A stretch of DNA of 64,000 nucleotides from an uncultured bacterium (GCA_902800055.1 CADCCW010000008.1:1-64000), one strand, 5' to 3'. Shown: positions 30,065-39,695, counted from the stretch's first letter. Program-made: numbers and translations. Notes: generated from the letters alone by a model not told the origin.

Positions 30065-31876
30065 TTACTTGACCGCGGCGCGGATCTCGTCGTGCGCCTG
30101 CTTCATCGCCGCGGGGTCGAACTTGAGCACCTTGCGGTCGTAGGTCATGATGCCGTTGATCTCGCCCTCGACGTCGGTCGTCTGGGTGTAGACCGCGCCG
30201 CCGAGCCCCTGCTTCGCGAGCTCGGCCACGTGGGCGGAGAGGTCGATGTACTTCTGCTGGACCTCGACGCGGTTGGTGTCGCCGCCGGTGCCGCCGTAGC
30301 CCCAGGCGTTGTCGGTCCAGAGGTGGCCGGCCACGCGGCAGCCGATGCCGCCGTACTCGCCGAGGAAGCTGACGCGGCCAGGGTTCGTCGCGTGCATCGT
30401 GGGGCGGAAGTTGTAGTCGTGGCGGTCGACCGAGTCGCAGGAGACCGGCTCGCCCTCGGCCGGAAACTTCGTCCACGCCCTGTCCTTCGCGTCGTGGCTC
30501 TTGTCGCCGCCCTCGAAGTCGCGCCAGCCGCTCGGACCGTTCACGAGCCGGTGCGAGGGGTCGTATTCGCGCGTCCACCTGAGCGTGTCGGCGGTGAGCA
30601 CGTCGCACGGCTGCGTCCACTGCTCGTTGTAGGGAATCCACATCACGATCGAGGGCACGGCCATCAGTTCGTCCATGATCCCCTTCCACTCGCGCCGCAC
30701 CGACCCGTAGGCCACGTTCGCGTGGGCGAAGTCGAAGAGCTTGGTGCCGTCGCCGGACGGCATGTCCTGCAGGACGAGGAGGCCCAGCTTGTCGCAGAGC
30801 GCGTAGTAGCGGAGCGGCTCGACCTTGATGTGCTTGCGCATCATGTTGTAGCCGCAGCGCTTGAGGGTCGCGATGTCGTACTCCATCGCCTCCTCGGACG
30901 GCGGGGTGAGAAGTCCGTCCGGCCACCAGCCCTGGTCAAGGGTGCCGATGATGAAGTATGGCTGGTTGTTGAGGAAGAACCTGAGCACGCCGTCCTTGTC
31001 CTTCGCCTTGGAGAACTTGCGCATCGCGAAATAGCCATCGACGCGGTCCTCGCCGCACTGCGCGGCAAAGCGGTAGAGGTTGGGCTCCTCCGGGCTCCAG
31101 AGCCTGAAGCCCTTGGGCATTGCAATCTCGAAGCGGCGTCCTCCGCGCCCCTTGCCGCGGGCGACGACCTTGCCGTCCGAGTCCTTCACCTCGACCTCGA
31201 CCTCGGCACGCGGCTCCTCGCCGTTCACCTCGAAGACGAAGCCGACCTTGCCCGAGTCAATGTCGGGGACCGCGTTAAAGCGCTCGATCCAGGTCTCGGG
31301 CACGGACTCCAGCCACACCGTCTTCCAGATGCCGGAAACGCGGGTGTAGAAGCAGCCCTTCGGATCCAGCGACTGCTTGCCGAGCGAATTGACGAAGCCC
31401 TCGGTCGGATCCCACACCCTGACGAGCAGGTCGTTCGACCCCTTCCGCACCAGGTCGGTGACGTCGTAGGAGAATCCGGTCTGCGCGCCTTCGTGCGGCA
31501 CGCCGGCCTCGACGCCATTGACGAACACCTGTGCGCGGAAGTCCACGCCGTCAAATCTGAGAATCAGCCGGCGTCCTGCGACCGGCTCGGCGTCGAAGGC
31601 GCGGCGGTACTCGATCATCTCGTCGGCGGCGGTGAGCCGCCCGACCCCGGAAAGCGCGGACTCGATCGGGAACGGGACGAGGATCTTGCCCGCGGCGACG
31701 TTGCGCACGATGCCATCAACGTCGTTCGAGACGATGGTGTAGTTCCAGGTGCCGTTCAGGCTTGCCCAGCCATCGCGCACCATCTGCGGACGCGGATACT
31801 CGCGCCAGGCGTTCTCAGCCGTCACCTTCTCGCCAAACGCGGTCATCATCGCCGCCGCCAGCATCGCACTCAGCAT
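30065..31876 (-). CDS. Glycoside hydrolase family 2 enzyme
   Basis: 603 residues from the ATG at 31876. A short hydrophobic N-terminus (MLSAMLAAAMMTAFG) may be a signal peptide. A sugar-binding jelly roll follows (WNYTIV, FRAQVFVNGVEAGVPHEG), then an immunoglobulin-like domain (LWSPEEPNLYRF), then a TIM barrel. The acid/base glutamate is in WIPYNEQW and the nucleophile glutamate in FLGEYGG. GH2 includes beta-galactosidases, beta-glucuronidases and beta-mannosidases; specificity is not evident. GGAAAGG precedes the ATG. The TIM barrel ends right after the last strand, so there is no C-terminal add-on domain. Confidence 0.9.
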   Translation of the reverse strand: MLSAMLAAAMMTAFGEKVTAENAWREYPRPQMVRDGWASLNGTWNYTIVSNDVDGIVRNVAAGKILVPFPIESALSGVGRLTAADEMIEYRRAFDAEPVAGRRLILRFDGVDFRAQVFVNGVEAGVPHEGAQTGFSYDVTDLVRKGSNDLLVRVWDPTEGFVNSLGKQSLDPKGCFYTRVSGIWKTVWLESVPETWIERFNAVPDIDSGKVGFVFEVNGEEPRAEVEVEVKDSDGKVVARGKGRGGRRFEIAMPKGFRLWSPEEPNLYRFAAQCGEDRVDGYFAMRKFSKAKDKDGVLRFFLNNQPYFIIGTLDQGWWPDGLLTPPSEEAMEYDIATLKRCGYNMMRKHIKVEPLRYYALCDKLGLLVLQDMPSGDGTKLFDFAHANVAYGSVRREWKGIMDELMAVPSIVMWIPYNEQWTQPCDVLTADTLRWTREYDPSHRLVNGPSGWRDFEGGDKSHDAKDRAWTKFPAEGEPVSCDSVDRHDYNFRPTMHATNPGRVSFLGEYGGIGCRVAGHLWTDNAWGYGGTGGDTNRVEVQQKYIDLSAHVAELAKQGLGGAVYTQTTDVEGEINGIMTYDRKVLKFDPAAMKQAHDEIRAAVK

Positions 31877-31907
31877 GTCGTTTCCTTTCCGTTGCCGTTT
31901 ATTGCGT

Positions 31908-31913
31908 ATAATA
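31908..31913 (-). promoter_or_regulatory. -10 box of the GH2 gene
   Basis: TATTAT on the minus strand, in the context GGTATTATACG, about 31 nt before the ATG; the leader carries GGAAAGG. This contrasts with the leaderless genes. Confidence 0.5.
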
Positions 31914-31937
31914 CCATATTTCGCCGCGGTTGTGCGT

Positions 31938-33242
31938 TCACTTGACGCCGGGCTGACTGCTGCCGCAGCAAGGCGACAGGCGCTCGGAGGGGTCGGGGCG
32001 GCGGGCGGGCGAGGCGGAGATGGCGCCGAGGGAGGCAAGCGCCTCGCCGGCGAGGAAGAGCGAGCCCGCGACGAGTACGCGGGGCGCGGGCGGGGGCTGC
32101 TCCTTTGCCGCGGACGCCGCACCGGAAAGCGCCAGCGCCTCGTCGAGCGACGCGCACTCCGTCGCCTCGATGCCGGCCGCGCGCATCCTCGCCGCCGTCT
32201 CCGCGGCGGAAAGCGAGCGCGGGTTCGAGGTCTGGACGGCGTAGCCGCGCGCGACGAGCGGCGAAAGGCGGTTCAGGACCGAGTCGACGTCCTTGTCGCC
32301 GCAGAACCCGGCGACGAGCGCGAGGCTCCGCGCCTGCACCCCGTCTGCGCGCAGCGCGGCGGCGAGCGCGGCGGCGGCGGGCGGGTTGTGCGCGCCGTCC
32401 ACCAGCATCGCGCCGAGGCGCTGGTAGCGCCCAGGCCAGTAGACCGCGTTGAAGCCGACGCAGGGATCCGGCGCGGTGGGGACTGTCCCCAGCCCTTCCA
32501 ACGTCCTGAGGACTGCGAGCGCGGTGACGGCGTTTTCGCGGTTGAACGCGCCTCCGAGCGAAAAGCCGCCAGGTATCTCGCTTTCGTCGGCGAGGTCGGG
32601 GGCATAGACGAACGGCGCGCCCAGTTCCGCCGCGCGGCGCGAGACGACCTCGCGCACGGCGGGCTCGTTGGCGCCGAGGACGACCGGGACGCCGGGCTTG
32701 ACGATCCCCGCCTTCTCCGCGGCGATTTTCTCGATGGTGTCGCCGAGCCAGTCGCAGTGGTCGAGTCCGATCCGGGTAATGACGGAGACGGTGGGGACGA
32801 CGAGGTTGGTGGCGTCGAGCCGTCCGCCGAGTCCGCACTCGAGGACGGCAAAGGCGGGACGGAGCCGTGCGAAAAGGACGAAGGCGATGGCGGTAATGGT
32901 CTCGAAGTAGGTGAGTTGGTCGGCGCCGGGGGCGGCGAGGACGGCATCCGCGGCGGCGGCGAGGGCGGCGTCGCCCACGGCGGTGCCGTCGACGGAAAAG
33001 CGCTCGTTGAGGCGGACGAGGTGGGGGCTCGTATAGCGAACGACGGGGGCGATGGAGCGGGCGCGAAGCGCCGCGTCGAGGATGGCGGCGACGGCGCCCT
33101 TGCCGTTGGTGCCGGCAACGTGGATGGACGGAAACGCGCGCTCGGGGCGGCCGAGTGCGACGGCGACGGCGTCGATTGCCTCGAGGCCGGGACGCATCCC
33201 GAACCGCGCGCAGCCGGCGAGGTGGTCGAGGAGGCGCTTCAT
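31938..33242 (-). CDS. folC: Folylpolyglutamate/dihydrofolate synthase
   Basis: 434 residues of the Mur ligase superfamily. ATP loop VAGTNGKGA (43-51), TSPHLVRLNERF, ECGLGGRLDATN, TRIGLDHCDWLG, EKAGI, and DGAHNPPA in the C-terminal domain. It adds glutamate to dihydropteroate and/or folates. The start at 33242 overlaps the UbiA-like stop (ATGA). The C-terminal 40 residues are low complexity (Ala/Ser/Pro rich). It ends a long leftward array. Confidence 0.93.
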   Translation of the reverse strand: MKRLLDHLAGCARFGMRPGLEAIDAVAVALGRPERAFPSIHVAGTNGKGAVAAILDAALRARSIAPVVRYTSPHLVRLNERFSVDGTAVGDAALAAAADAVLAAPGADQLTYFETITAIAFVLFARLRPAFAVLECGLGGRLDATNLVVPTVSVITRIGLDHCDWLGDTIEKIAAEKAGIVKPGVPVVLGANEPAVREVVSRRAAELGAPFVYAPDLADESEIPGGFSLGGAFNRENAVTALAVLRTLEGLGTVPTAPDPCVGFNAVYWPGRYQRLGAMLVDGAHNPPAAAALAAALRADGVQARSLALVAGFCGDKDVDSVLNRLSPLVARGYAVQTSNPRSLSAAETAARMRAAGIEATECASLDEALALSGAASAAKEQPPPAPRVLVAGSLFLAGEALASLGAISASPARRPDPSERLSPCCGSSQPGVK

Positions 33243-34153
33243 CGCACCACCACTACCGCGGCGGAGACGGCGTAGAGGAAGAGAATCGCCCACATCACCT
33301 TGTCGGAGAGCAGGATCTTGTCCGGCCGGCCGACGTCGCCGCGGGCGTAGGTGAGGTAGAGGTAGCGGACGAGCCCGAGGCCGACGGGGATGGCGGTGAA
33401 GGCGAGGTTCTCGCCGCAGGCGTAGCGCGCGACGGTCGAGGGGACGAGCGTGTAGGCGACGTAGACCGAGAGCGTGACCATCGCCGACGAGGCGATGAGC
33501 ATGTCGAGGGTGGGCAGGTGGTAGCCGAGGAGCGCGGGGCGGGACTCCTCGCTCAGGAGCTTCTCGTGGCGGCGCTTGCAGAGGGCGAGGAAGAGCGAGA
33601 GCGAGAAGGCGCAGGCAAGCAGCCAGGGCGAAAGGCGCACGCCCAGCACCATCGTGCCGGCGACGGCGCGGAGAACGAAGCCGGCGGCGATGACGACGAC
33701 ATCGACATACGGAAGACGCTTGAGAAAGCCGGTGTAGCATAGCTGCATCGCGCTGTAGCCGAGGACGACCGCAATCATCGGCCAGCGGTCGATATGGCGG
33801 AGAAACATGACCAGCGACGGGATGATGCCGCCGATGAACAGGAGCGCGGCGGCGACGGTCGCCTCGCGCGGCGAGACGAGCCCGGCGGCGACGGGGCGGA
33901 AGCGCTTGACCGGGTGGCGGCGGTCGGATTCGCTGTCGCGGACGTCGTTCAGGAGGTAGAACGCCGAGGAGACGAGGCAGAAGCTCGCGAACATGCCGAG
34001 CATCAGCAGGACCGGCCGCCACCCCTGCGCCATCGCGCGCTGGGTAGGGTCGCCAAGCGCGAACAGCCACGCCGCCGGGATGAGCAGGTTCTTGGTCCAC
34101 TGCCCCACGCGCAGCGCCCGCGCCCAGACCTTTATGGTTTTGAGGTACGCCAT
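33239..34153 (-). CDS. UbiA-family prenyltransferase (DPPR-synthase type)
   Basis: 304 residues, eight to nine membrane segments. The first aspartate-rich motif NDVRDSESDRRHPVKRFRP and the WTKNLLIPAAWLF start match the subgroup of decaprenyl-phosphate phosphoribosyltransferases (Rv3806c type), which moves phosphoribose from PRPP onto a polyprenyl phosphate; GFVLRAVAGTMVLGV and LALCKRRHE also fit. The product is a lipid-linked pentose donor for cell-surface polymers. No epimerase partner is visible here. It overlaps the Trp-rich repeat gene by 22 nt and folC by 4 nt. Confidence 0.87.
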   Translation of the reverse strand: MAYLKTIKVWARALRVGQWTKNLLIPAAWLFALGDPTQRAMAQGWRPVLLMLGMFASFCLVSSAFYLLNDVRDSESDRRHPVKRFRPVAAGLVSPREATVAAALLFIGGIIPSLVMFLRHIDRWPMIAVVLGYSAMQLCYTGFLKRLPYVDVVVIAAGFVLRAVAGTMVLGVRLSPWLLACAFSLSLFLALCKRRHEKLLSEESRPALLGYHLPTLDMLIASSAMVTLSVYVAYTLVPSTVARYACGENLAFTAIPVGLGLVRYLYLTYARGDVGRPDKILLSDKVMWAILFLYAVSAAVVVVR

Positions 34154-35268
34154 CTGATGATGCCCCAGAAGAGCGAGTGGTTCACTTCGACCGGATTCTC
34201 CTCCCGCTCGTAGAAGGTCCAGAACTTCGACCAGTTGCGGTCCACCGCCGGCACGTGGCGGATGGGGAAGAGGGAGAGGAAGCGGCCGTACTCCACTCCG
34301 TCGCGCACGCTCGACTCCCAGAACGGCCAGAGGCGGAAGTAGGATCCGTCGCTGCGGCTGGTCCAGATTGGGAAGACGCGAGTCTCGTCGTCGTAGATCT
34401 CCACCAGCCGCCAGCCGAAGCGAGTGACGGAGCCGGAGAACTCCCCGTCCTTCATCGAGCGCCAGCGGATGCGTTCATAGAGCGGCAGGACGGAGATGCG
34501 CTCGCGGTTGGCGGAATTCTCCCACTCGAAAATCGGCCACGGGCACTTCAGCAACATGCCGCGGATATCCTCTTCCGGCGTGGAGAACTCCGGATAGCGG
34601 ACTACGGCGAAGGAGAAGAGCGGCGGAATCACCAGCCATTGGTCTTCGCGCTCGCGCTCGACGTGGCCGACGAGCGGCCAGAACATCCAGGAAAACCCGG
34701 CGCCGGAGGTGTCGCGGTCCTCGCGGTAGTCGGCCCAGGTGAAGAGCGGCCAGAGGAAGTAGCGGTGGTCGGACTCGCGCTGGTGGCCGACGCCGCAGAC
34801 GGGCCAGAAGCCCCAGCTGCCGTCGTCCCGCCAGTGGAAGAACGGGAAGAGGACGGAGTGGGAGCGCATCATCCGGTCCTCGCCGGGACGCGGCGTGGAG
34901 TAGGAGTGGTAGAGCGGCCAGAGCGCGAAGTCGAAGTCGTACAGCGCGAGGAAGTGCGGATGCGTGCCCCAGAGCGGAAAGAGCCCCCAGTATGGCTCGG
35001 GCTCCGCGCCCTCGTCGCCGCGGCGCCTGGCCGTGCCGTTCCACCAGAGCGGCAGCAGCGAGAACTGCCAGCCGGCGTCGTTGCCCTGGTAGTGGGCGAC
35101 GAAGCAGAAGCGCCACCAGTCGCGGTGAGCGGTGAAGACGGGCCAGAGGACATCGGTCGTCTCCGCGGCCGTCGACCACAGCGGCCGCAGCGCGGCCGAG
35201 CCCTGCCCGTCGTGCTGCCAGAACGGCCCGATCTGGATGGCCGACGCGAGCAGCAGCTCACTTAACAC
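34132..35268 (-). CDS. Unknown protein built of LWPLF-type repeats
   Basis: 378 residues, no recognised family. At least a dozen copies of a motif of hydrophobic/aromatic-Trp/Phe-Pro-hydrophobic-aromatic occur at 15-35 residue spacing: LWPVF, LLPLW, LFPLW, LWPLY, LFPFF, FWPVC, LWPLF, FWPLV, VLPLY, VFPIW, LWPFW, LFPI. Charged loops separate them. Such regularity suggests a closed beta-propeller or barrel-like solenoid, possibly membrane-associated. A weak hydrophobic N-terminus MLSELLLASAIQIG could be a signal. The gene overlaps both neighbours (11 nt with the membrane-TPR gene, 22 nt with the UbiA-like gene), so the three are probably co-translated. Confidence 0.8.
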   Translation of the reverse strand: MLSELLLASAIQIGPFWQHDGQGSAALRPLWSTAAETTDVLWPVFTAHRDWWRFCFVAHYQGNDAGWQFSLLPLWWNGTARRRGDEGAEPEPYWGLFPLWGTHPHFLALYDFDFALWPLYHSYSTPRPGEDRMMRSHSVLFPFFHWRDDGSWGFWPVCGVGHQRESDHRYFLWPLFTWADYREDRDTSGAGFSWMFWPLVGHVEREREDQWLVIPPLFSFAVVRYPEFSTPEEDIRGMLLKCPWPIFEWENSANRERISVLPLYERIRWRSMKDGEFSGSVTRFGWRLVEIYDDETRVFPIWTSRSDGSYFRLWPFWESSVRDGVEYGRFLSLFPIRHVPAVDRNWSKFWTFYEREENPVEVNHSLFWGIIRWRTSKP

Positions 35269-38200
35269 GCTTCTCGATCTCCTCGAATTCGCGCCGCTCG
35301 TACTCGTTCAGCTCGGAGATGCGGGGACGAACCTTGCGGATCGACTGCCGCGCCGCCTTCTTGTCGCCGCGCAGGAGCTGCGCCCGCGCGAGCGAAGAGT
35401 AGATGCGCACGTCCTCGGTCTTGGCGCCGCTCTTCTTCTGCAGCTCGATCGCCTTGGCGACGCATTCCTCCGCCTCCGCCGCGTCCTTGCCGGCGTCCAT
35501 CAGCACCGTGCCCAGGGTCTCCCAGACGATGTAGAACTCCGGCGCCTTCTCCACCGCGAGCCTGGCGTAGCGCTCGGCGTCGCCGTAGTTCTTGGTGCGG
35601 CGCAGCACCTCGGCGAGGTCGTTGAGCGCAAGCACGTTCGGCTGCGGGGCGTCGGCGGCCTTGCGCAGGAACGCCTCGGCCTCGGCGTACTCCCCCTTGC
35701 CGATCGCGAGCGAGCCCATCACGTAGTTGGCGAGCGGGGCGCTGCGGTTGCGCCGCAGCACCTCGCGCGCATGGTGCTCGGCGCCGATCTTGTCGTCGAG
35801 CGAGATGTCGAGCCCAAGCAGCATGTCCTGGGCGGCGGCGGAGTCCGGCCGCGCCCTCGCCGCGGCCGCGAAGGCGTCGCGCGCAAGCCGGCGCTTCTCC
35901 TCGCCGCCGCGCAGGTAGAGGAACGCCTTGGTGGTCTGGATGTAGTAGTCGTAGGGGTTGGTGGACTGCTTCTCCATCGTCGGCAGGATGCGGTCGGAGA
36001 TGTCCTTCAGCAGCGCGTCCTTCTCCGCCTTGTCCTTGGAGGCGTCCCACAGCTGCATGGAGACCGAGGCAAGGAGCGACCAGGCCTGCAGGTCCTTGGG
36101 GTCCTCGTCGACGAGCTTGGTGAGCGCCGCCTTGGCGCCCTTGAGGTCGCCCTTCATCATCGACACCATCGAAAGCTCGATCTGCGCCATCCTGCCGCCG
36201 TCGGGCGAGGCCGCCATCGCGCGCTGCAGATACTCGAGCGCCTGCTTCTGGTCGCCCTCGAGCAGCTTGAGGCGCATCATGCCGATGAGCGCGTCGTGGT
36301 CGTCGCCGTCCTTGGCGAGCACGCTTTCGTAGATGCTGCGGGACTTCGCCTGGTCGTTCTCGCTCGCGTAGAGCGCGGCCATCATGTTGAGGAGCGCGAG
36401 CTGCTTCTCCTGGGGCACGAAGTCGATGGCGCGGCGGATCTGGGCGAGCGCGTCGCCGGGGCGGCCGGAGCGGGCCCAGGTGTAGCCGAGCTTGACGAAC
36501 ATGTCGGGGTTGCGGATGTAGCCGTAGAACGAGGCGAGCCGCCAGATCGCGTAGCGGCGCGACTTGTTGTCGGCGATCTGCTTGAGCTTGCGCTCGAGCT
36601 CGGGGCGCTTCGCGACCGCCCTGGCGTTCTTGGCGCCGGCGAGCTCGATCTCGTTGAAGAGCGCGCAGACGTTGTCGGAGTCGATCTCGTTGAGGACGCG
36701 CTCGTAGAAGTCGAACGCCTCTTCATCGCGGCCCTGGTCCTGCAGGTAGACGCCGGCGTTGTTGGCGACGAGCCCGAGGTGGCGGCGGAGGGAGAGGCGC
36801 AGGCGGTCGACCGGGTTGCGCACTTCGTCGTCCTTGACGTAGCTGCCCCAGCCCTTGGGCGCGTGGAGCAGGGCGTCGAACTTCGGCCAGGCGCCCCAGT
36901 CCATCTTCGCCCGCCCCTCGTCGGCGCCGAAGAAGAGGAACTCGGGCACGGGGCGGAACCCCGCCGAGTACCAGAGGTCGGGCGCGCTCCAGATGGCGAC
37001 GGACTTCGGCGCCGTCGGGTCGCAGGCGAGCCAGTCCTGCACGAACGGCAGCACGCCCAGCGAAAGCGAGAGGGTGAGCTGCGAGTTCTTGGAGCCGCCG
37101 ACGCCCTTCTCGCGCACGCGCTCGCCGAGCTGCTCAAGATAGTCGGTCTCGGTGTCGCGGGCGAGGGAGACGAGAGTCAGGTCGCAGCCGCGCTCGGCGG
37201 CCTTGAGGATGAAGTTGTCGTCGATCGTGCCGTCGGTGACAAGCCAGTTCCTGCCGTCAAGGTCGTCGATGGCCTTCGCCACCACCTCGTCGACGAAAGC
37301 ACCGCGGTCACGGTCGAAGACGAAGAAGTTCCAGACCGTGGCGAAGCCGAGCGCGAAGCCGAAGACCACCATCGCCGCCTTGCAAGCCGAGCTCGAGCGG
37401 CGCGCCCACCAGTAGGAGACGAGGTGGCCGGCGACGAACGCCGCAAACGCCGAGGTGACGACCGGCGGGACGCCCCACGGCTCCATCAGCGGCGAGGGGG
37501 CAAGCGGCGTCGCCACCGAGATCACCGCCAGCAGCGACAACGCCGCCTGGAACGCAAACTGCACAAAGGAGAACGGCTCGTTGTAGACGCGCCGGCTCGA
37601 GAAGAGCACAGCCACGAACGGAAGCGTGGCGAAGACGGCGACGAGCACCCAGCCAGGGCGCGTATAGCCGGAAAACTCCTCCGAGCAGCGGCTGATGACA
37701 TCGGCGGTGGACAAGCCAAACGACGCCTGGAACGAAAAGAGCGCAATCACGAACGCAGCAAGCATGAGCGCCGGCGCGGCATACGGGTTGCGCCCGGAGA
37801 CGAGCTCTGTGCGAACGGAGGCGAAGAGCAGCGCCGGCATCAGCACCACGAAGAGGACGCTGTCGCAGTAGCCGGCCGCAGCAAGAACGCCGATGAGCAC
37901 CACGCCCAGGTACGCCCAGAGCCGCCGGCGCGCGTCGGCGTAGCCGAGCAGGACGGCGACGACGACCAGCGCCCAGACCGCGTCAAAAAGCCGCGGCTCG
38001 AGATGCGTCGCCGCAGACCGCACCGCCGGGGTGAAGAGAAACACCAGCGCGGTCGCCGCGGCCGCGATGCGCGAGACCGGCACGGCGGAGAAGTCGGCCT
38101 CCTCGCCGAAGACGCACCGGCGCGAAAAGACGAGCGTGCAGAGATAGAGGAGTGCAACCGCGGCAATGCCCAGCAGCGGTGCAATGGCGTTGCCGCAGCC

Positions 38201-38401
38201 AAGCGGACGCGCGAAGAGCGCCATCAGCGGATACGGGGTGCTGGACGCGACATCAAGCCCGCGCCAGACCACCTGCAGGTGCGCGCTCTCGCCCGGATAG
38301 GCGTAGGTCGCCATCGACAGGAAGTAGACCAGCGCCGCCAGCGCCGCCAGCGCCGCGCCGACCGCCCAGTCCCAGATCCGCACCGTCTTCTTGTCCGCCA
38401 T
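35258..38401 (-). CDS. Large membrane protein with TPR-type C-terminal half
   Basis: 1047 residues. Roughly the first 390 hold about ten membrane segments with a glycosyltransferase-like or O-mannosylation-type layout (first loop YAYPGESAHLQVVWRGLD) but no certain catalytic motif. From about 520 on there are many helical repeats of TPR type (for example NNAGVYLQDQGRDEEAFDFYERVL and LARAQLLRGDKKAARQSIRKV, given in part). The middle (about 390-510) is a globular periplasmic segment. Function unknown; a TPR scaffold anchored in the inner membrane for envelope assembly is a fair guess. It starts 13 nt after metY and overlaps the Trp-rich repeat gene by 11 nt. Confidence 0.82.
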   Translation of the reverse strand: MADKKTVRIWDWAVGAALAALAALVYFLSMATYAYPGESAHLQVVWRGLDVASSTPYPLMALFARPLGCGNAIAPLLGIAAVALLYLCTLVFSRRCVFGEEADFSAVPVSRIAAAATALVFLFTPAVRSAATHLEPRLFDAVWALVVVAVLLGYADARRRLWAYLGVVLIGVLAAAGYCDSVLFVVLMPALLFASVRTELVSGRNPYAAPALMLAAFVIALFSFQASFGLSTADVISRCSEEFSGYTRPGWVLVAVFATLPFVAVLFSSRRVYNEPFSFVQFAFQAALSLLAVISVATPLAPSPLMEPWGVPPVVTSAFAAFVAGHLVSYWWARRSSSACKAAMVVFGFALGFATVWNFFVFDRDRGAFVDEVVAKAIDDLDGRNWLVTDGTIDDNFILKAAERGCDLTLVSLARDTETDYLEQLGERVREKGVGGSKNSQLTLSLSLGVLPFVQDWLACDPTAPKSVAIWSAPDLWYSAGFRPVPEFLFFGADEGRAKMDWGAWPKFDALLHAPKGWGSYVKDDEVRNPVDRLRLSLRRHLGLVANNAGVYLQDQGRDEEAFDFYERVLNEIDSDNVCALFNEIELAGAKNARAVAKRPELERKLKQIADNKSRRYAIWRLASFYGYIRNPDMFVKLGYTWARSGRPGDALAQIRRAIDFVPQEKQLALLNMMAALYASENDQAKSRSIYESVLAKDGDDHDALIGMMRLKLLEGDQKQALEYLQRAMAASPDGGRMAQIELSMVSMMKGDLKGAKAALTKLVDEDPKDLQAWSLLASVSMQLWDASKDKAEKDALLKDISDRILPTMEKQSTNPYDYYIQTTKAFLYLRGGEEKRRLARDAFAAAARARPDSAAAQDMLLGLDISLDDKIGAEHHAREVLRRNRSAPLANYVMGSLAIGKGEYAEAEAFLRKAADAPQPNVLALNDLAEVLRRTKNYGDAERYARLAVEKAPEFYIVWETLGTVLMDAGKDAAEAEECVAKAIELQKKSGAKTEDVRIYSSLARAQLLRGDKKAARQSIRKVRPRISELNEYERREFEEIEKRVK

Positions 38402-38414
38402 GTCTTTCCTCCTT

Positions 38415-39689
38415 TTATACCTTCGCCAGCGCCTGCTTGAGGTCGGCGATGAGATCGTCTGGGTCCTCGAGCCCGACCGAGAAGCGGATCAGGTCCGGCG
38501 GGATCCCCGCGGCCTTGAGCTGCGCGTCGGTGAGCTGGCGGTGGGTGTGCGAAGCCGGGTGCAGGACACAGCTCCAGGCGTCCGCGACGTGGGTCACGAT
38601 GCCGATGAGCTTCAAAGAGTCCATGAACTTGATGGACGCCTTGCGCCCGCCCTTGATGCCGAAGGTCATCACGCCACACGGCGAGTTGCCGTCGAACTGC
38701 TTCTTGACGAGCTTGTGGTACTTCGAGCCCGGCAGCCCGGCGAAGTTGACCCACGCCACTTTCTTCTGGGTCTTGAGCCACTTGGCGATCTTGAGCGCCG
38801 ACTCCGCGTGGCGGCGGATCCTGAGGTGCAGCGACTCGAGCCCGAGGTTCACCAGGAACGCGTTGAACGGCGAGGGGATGGAGCCGAAGTCGCGCATCAG
38901 GTGCGCGGTACACTTGACGATATACGCCATCTTGCCGAACGCTTTCACGTAGCTGAGGCCGTGGTAGGAGGCGTCGGGCTCGACGAGGCCGGGGAACTTG
39001 TCCGCGTGCTTGGCCCAGTCGAAGTTGCCGGAGTCGACGATGCAGCCGCCGACTTGGCTGGAGTGGCCGTCCATGTACTTCGTCGTCGCGTGGGTGACGA
39101 TGTCGCAGCCGAAGCGGAACGGACGGCAGAGGATCGGGGTCGGGAAGGTGTTGTCGACGATGAGCGGTACGCCGTTTTTGTGCGCGACGCGCGCGAACTT
39201 GGCGATGTCGAGGACGCAGCCGGACGGATTCGCCACCGTCTCGCCGAAGACGCACTTGGTGTTGGGGCGAAATGCCTTCTGGATCTCCTTCTCGCTCGCG
39301 TCGGGGTCGACGAAGGTGAACTCGATGCCCAGCTTCTTCAGCGAGACCGCGAAGAGGTTGAAGGTGCCGCCGTAGATCTGGGCGGAGGCGACGACGTGGT
39401 CGCCGGCATTGCAGAGGTTGAGGACCGCGAAGGTCGACGCCGCCTGGCCGGAACTCGTCAAAATCGCCGCGACGCCGCCCTCAAGCGCGGCGATCTTCTT
39501 CGCCACCAAGTCGTTGGTCGGGTTGGCAAGGCGGGTGTAGAAGTAGCCCGAGGCCTTCAAGTCGAAGAGATCCGCCATGTGCTGGGTGGTATCGTACTTG
39601 AAAGTAGTTGTCGCATATATCGGAACCTGGCGAGCCTCGCCGCACTGCGGCTGATACCCGCCCTGAATGCAAAGAGTGTCAATTTTCAT
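38415..39689 (-). CDS. metY: O-acetylhomoserine sulfhydrylase (MetY type)
   Basis: 424 residues of the Cys/Met-metabolism PLP family. The N-terminus IDTLCIQGGYQP and PIYATTTFKYD, the long SSGQAASTFAVL segment, VDNTFPTP, and PLP lysine K204 in THATTKYMDGHS match MetY, which makes homocysteine from O-acetylhomoserine and sulfide (and can make cysteine from O-acetylserine). The length of 424, longer than MetB/MetC (about 380-400), supports MetY. It has its own TAAAAT box 6 nt before the ATG, so it is probably leaderless even though it lies inside a leftward gene array. Confidence 0.92.
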   Translation of the reverse strand: MKIDTLCIQGGYQPQCGEARQVPIYATTTFKYDTTQHMADLFDLKASGYFYTRLANPTNDLVAKKIAALEGGVAAILTSSGQAASTFAVLNLCNAGDHVVASAQIYGGTFNLFAVSLKKLGIEFTFVDPDASEKEIQKAFRPNTKCVFGETVANPSGCVLDIAKFARVAHKNGVPLIVDNTFPTPILCRPFRFGCDIVTHATTKYMDGHSSQVGGCIVDSGNFDWAKHADKFPGLVEPDASYHGLSYVKAFGKMAYIVKCTAHLMRDFGSIPSPFNAFLVNLGLESLHLRIRRHAESALKIAKWLKTQKKVAWVNFAGLPGSKYHKLVKKQFDGNSPCGVMTFGIKGGRKASIKFMDSLKLIGIVTHVADAWSCVLHPASHTHRQLTDAQLKAAGIPPDLIRFSVGLEDPDDLIADLKQALAKV

Positions 39690-39695
39690 GCGCGT

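Noticed and set aside
35132-38440. 1102-codon ORF on the plus strand
   Set aside because: Antisense of the membrane-TPR gene; the same compositional shadow.
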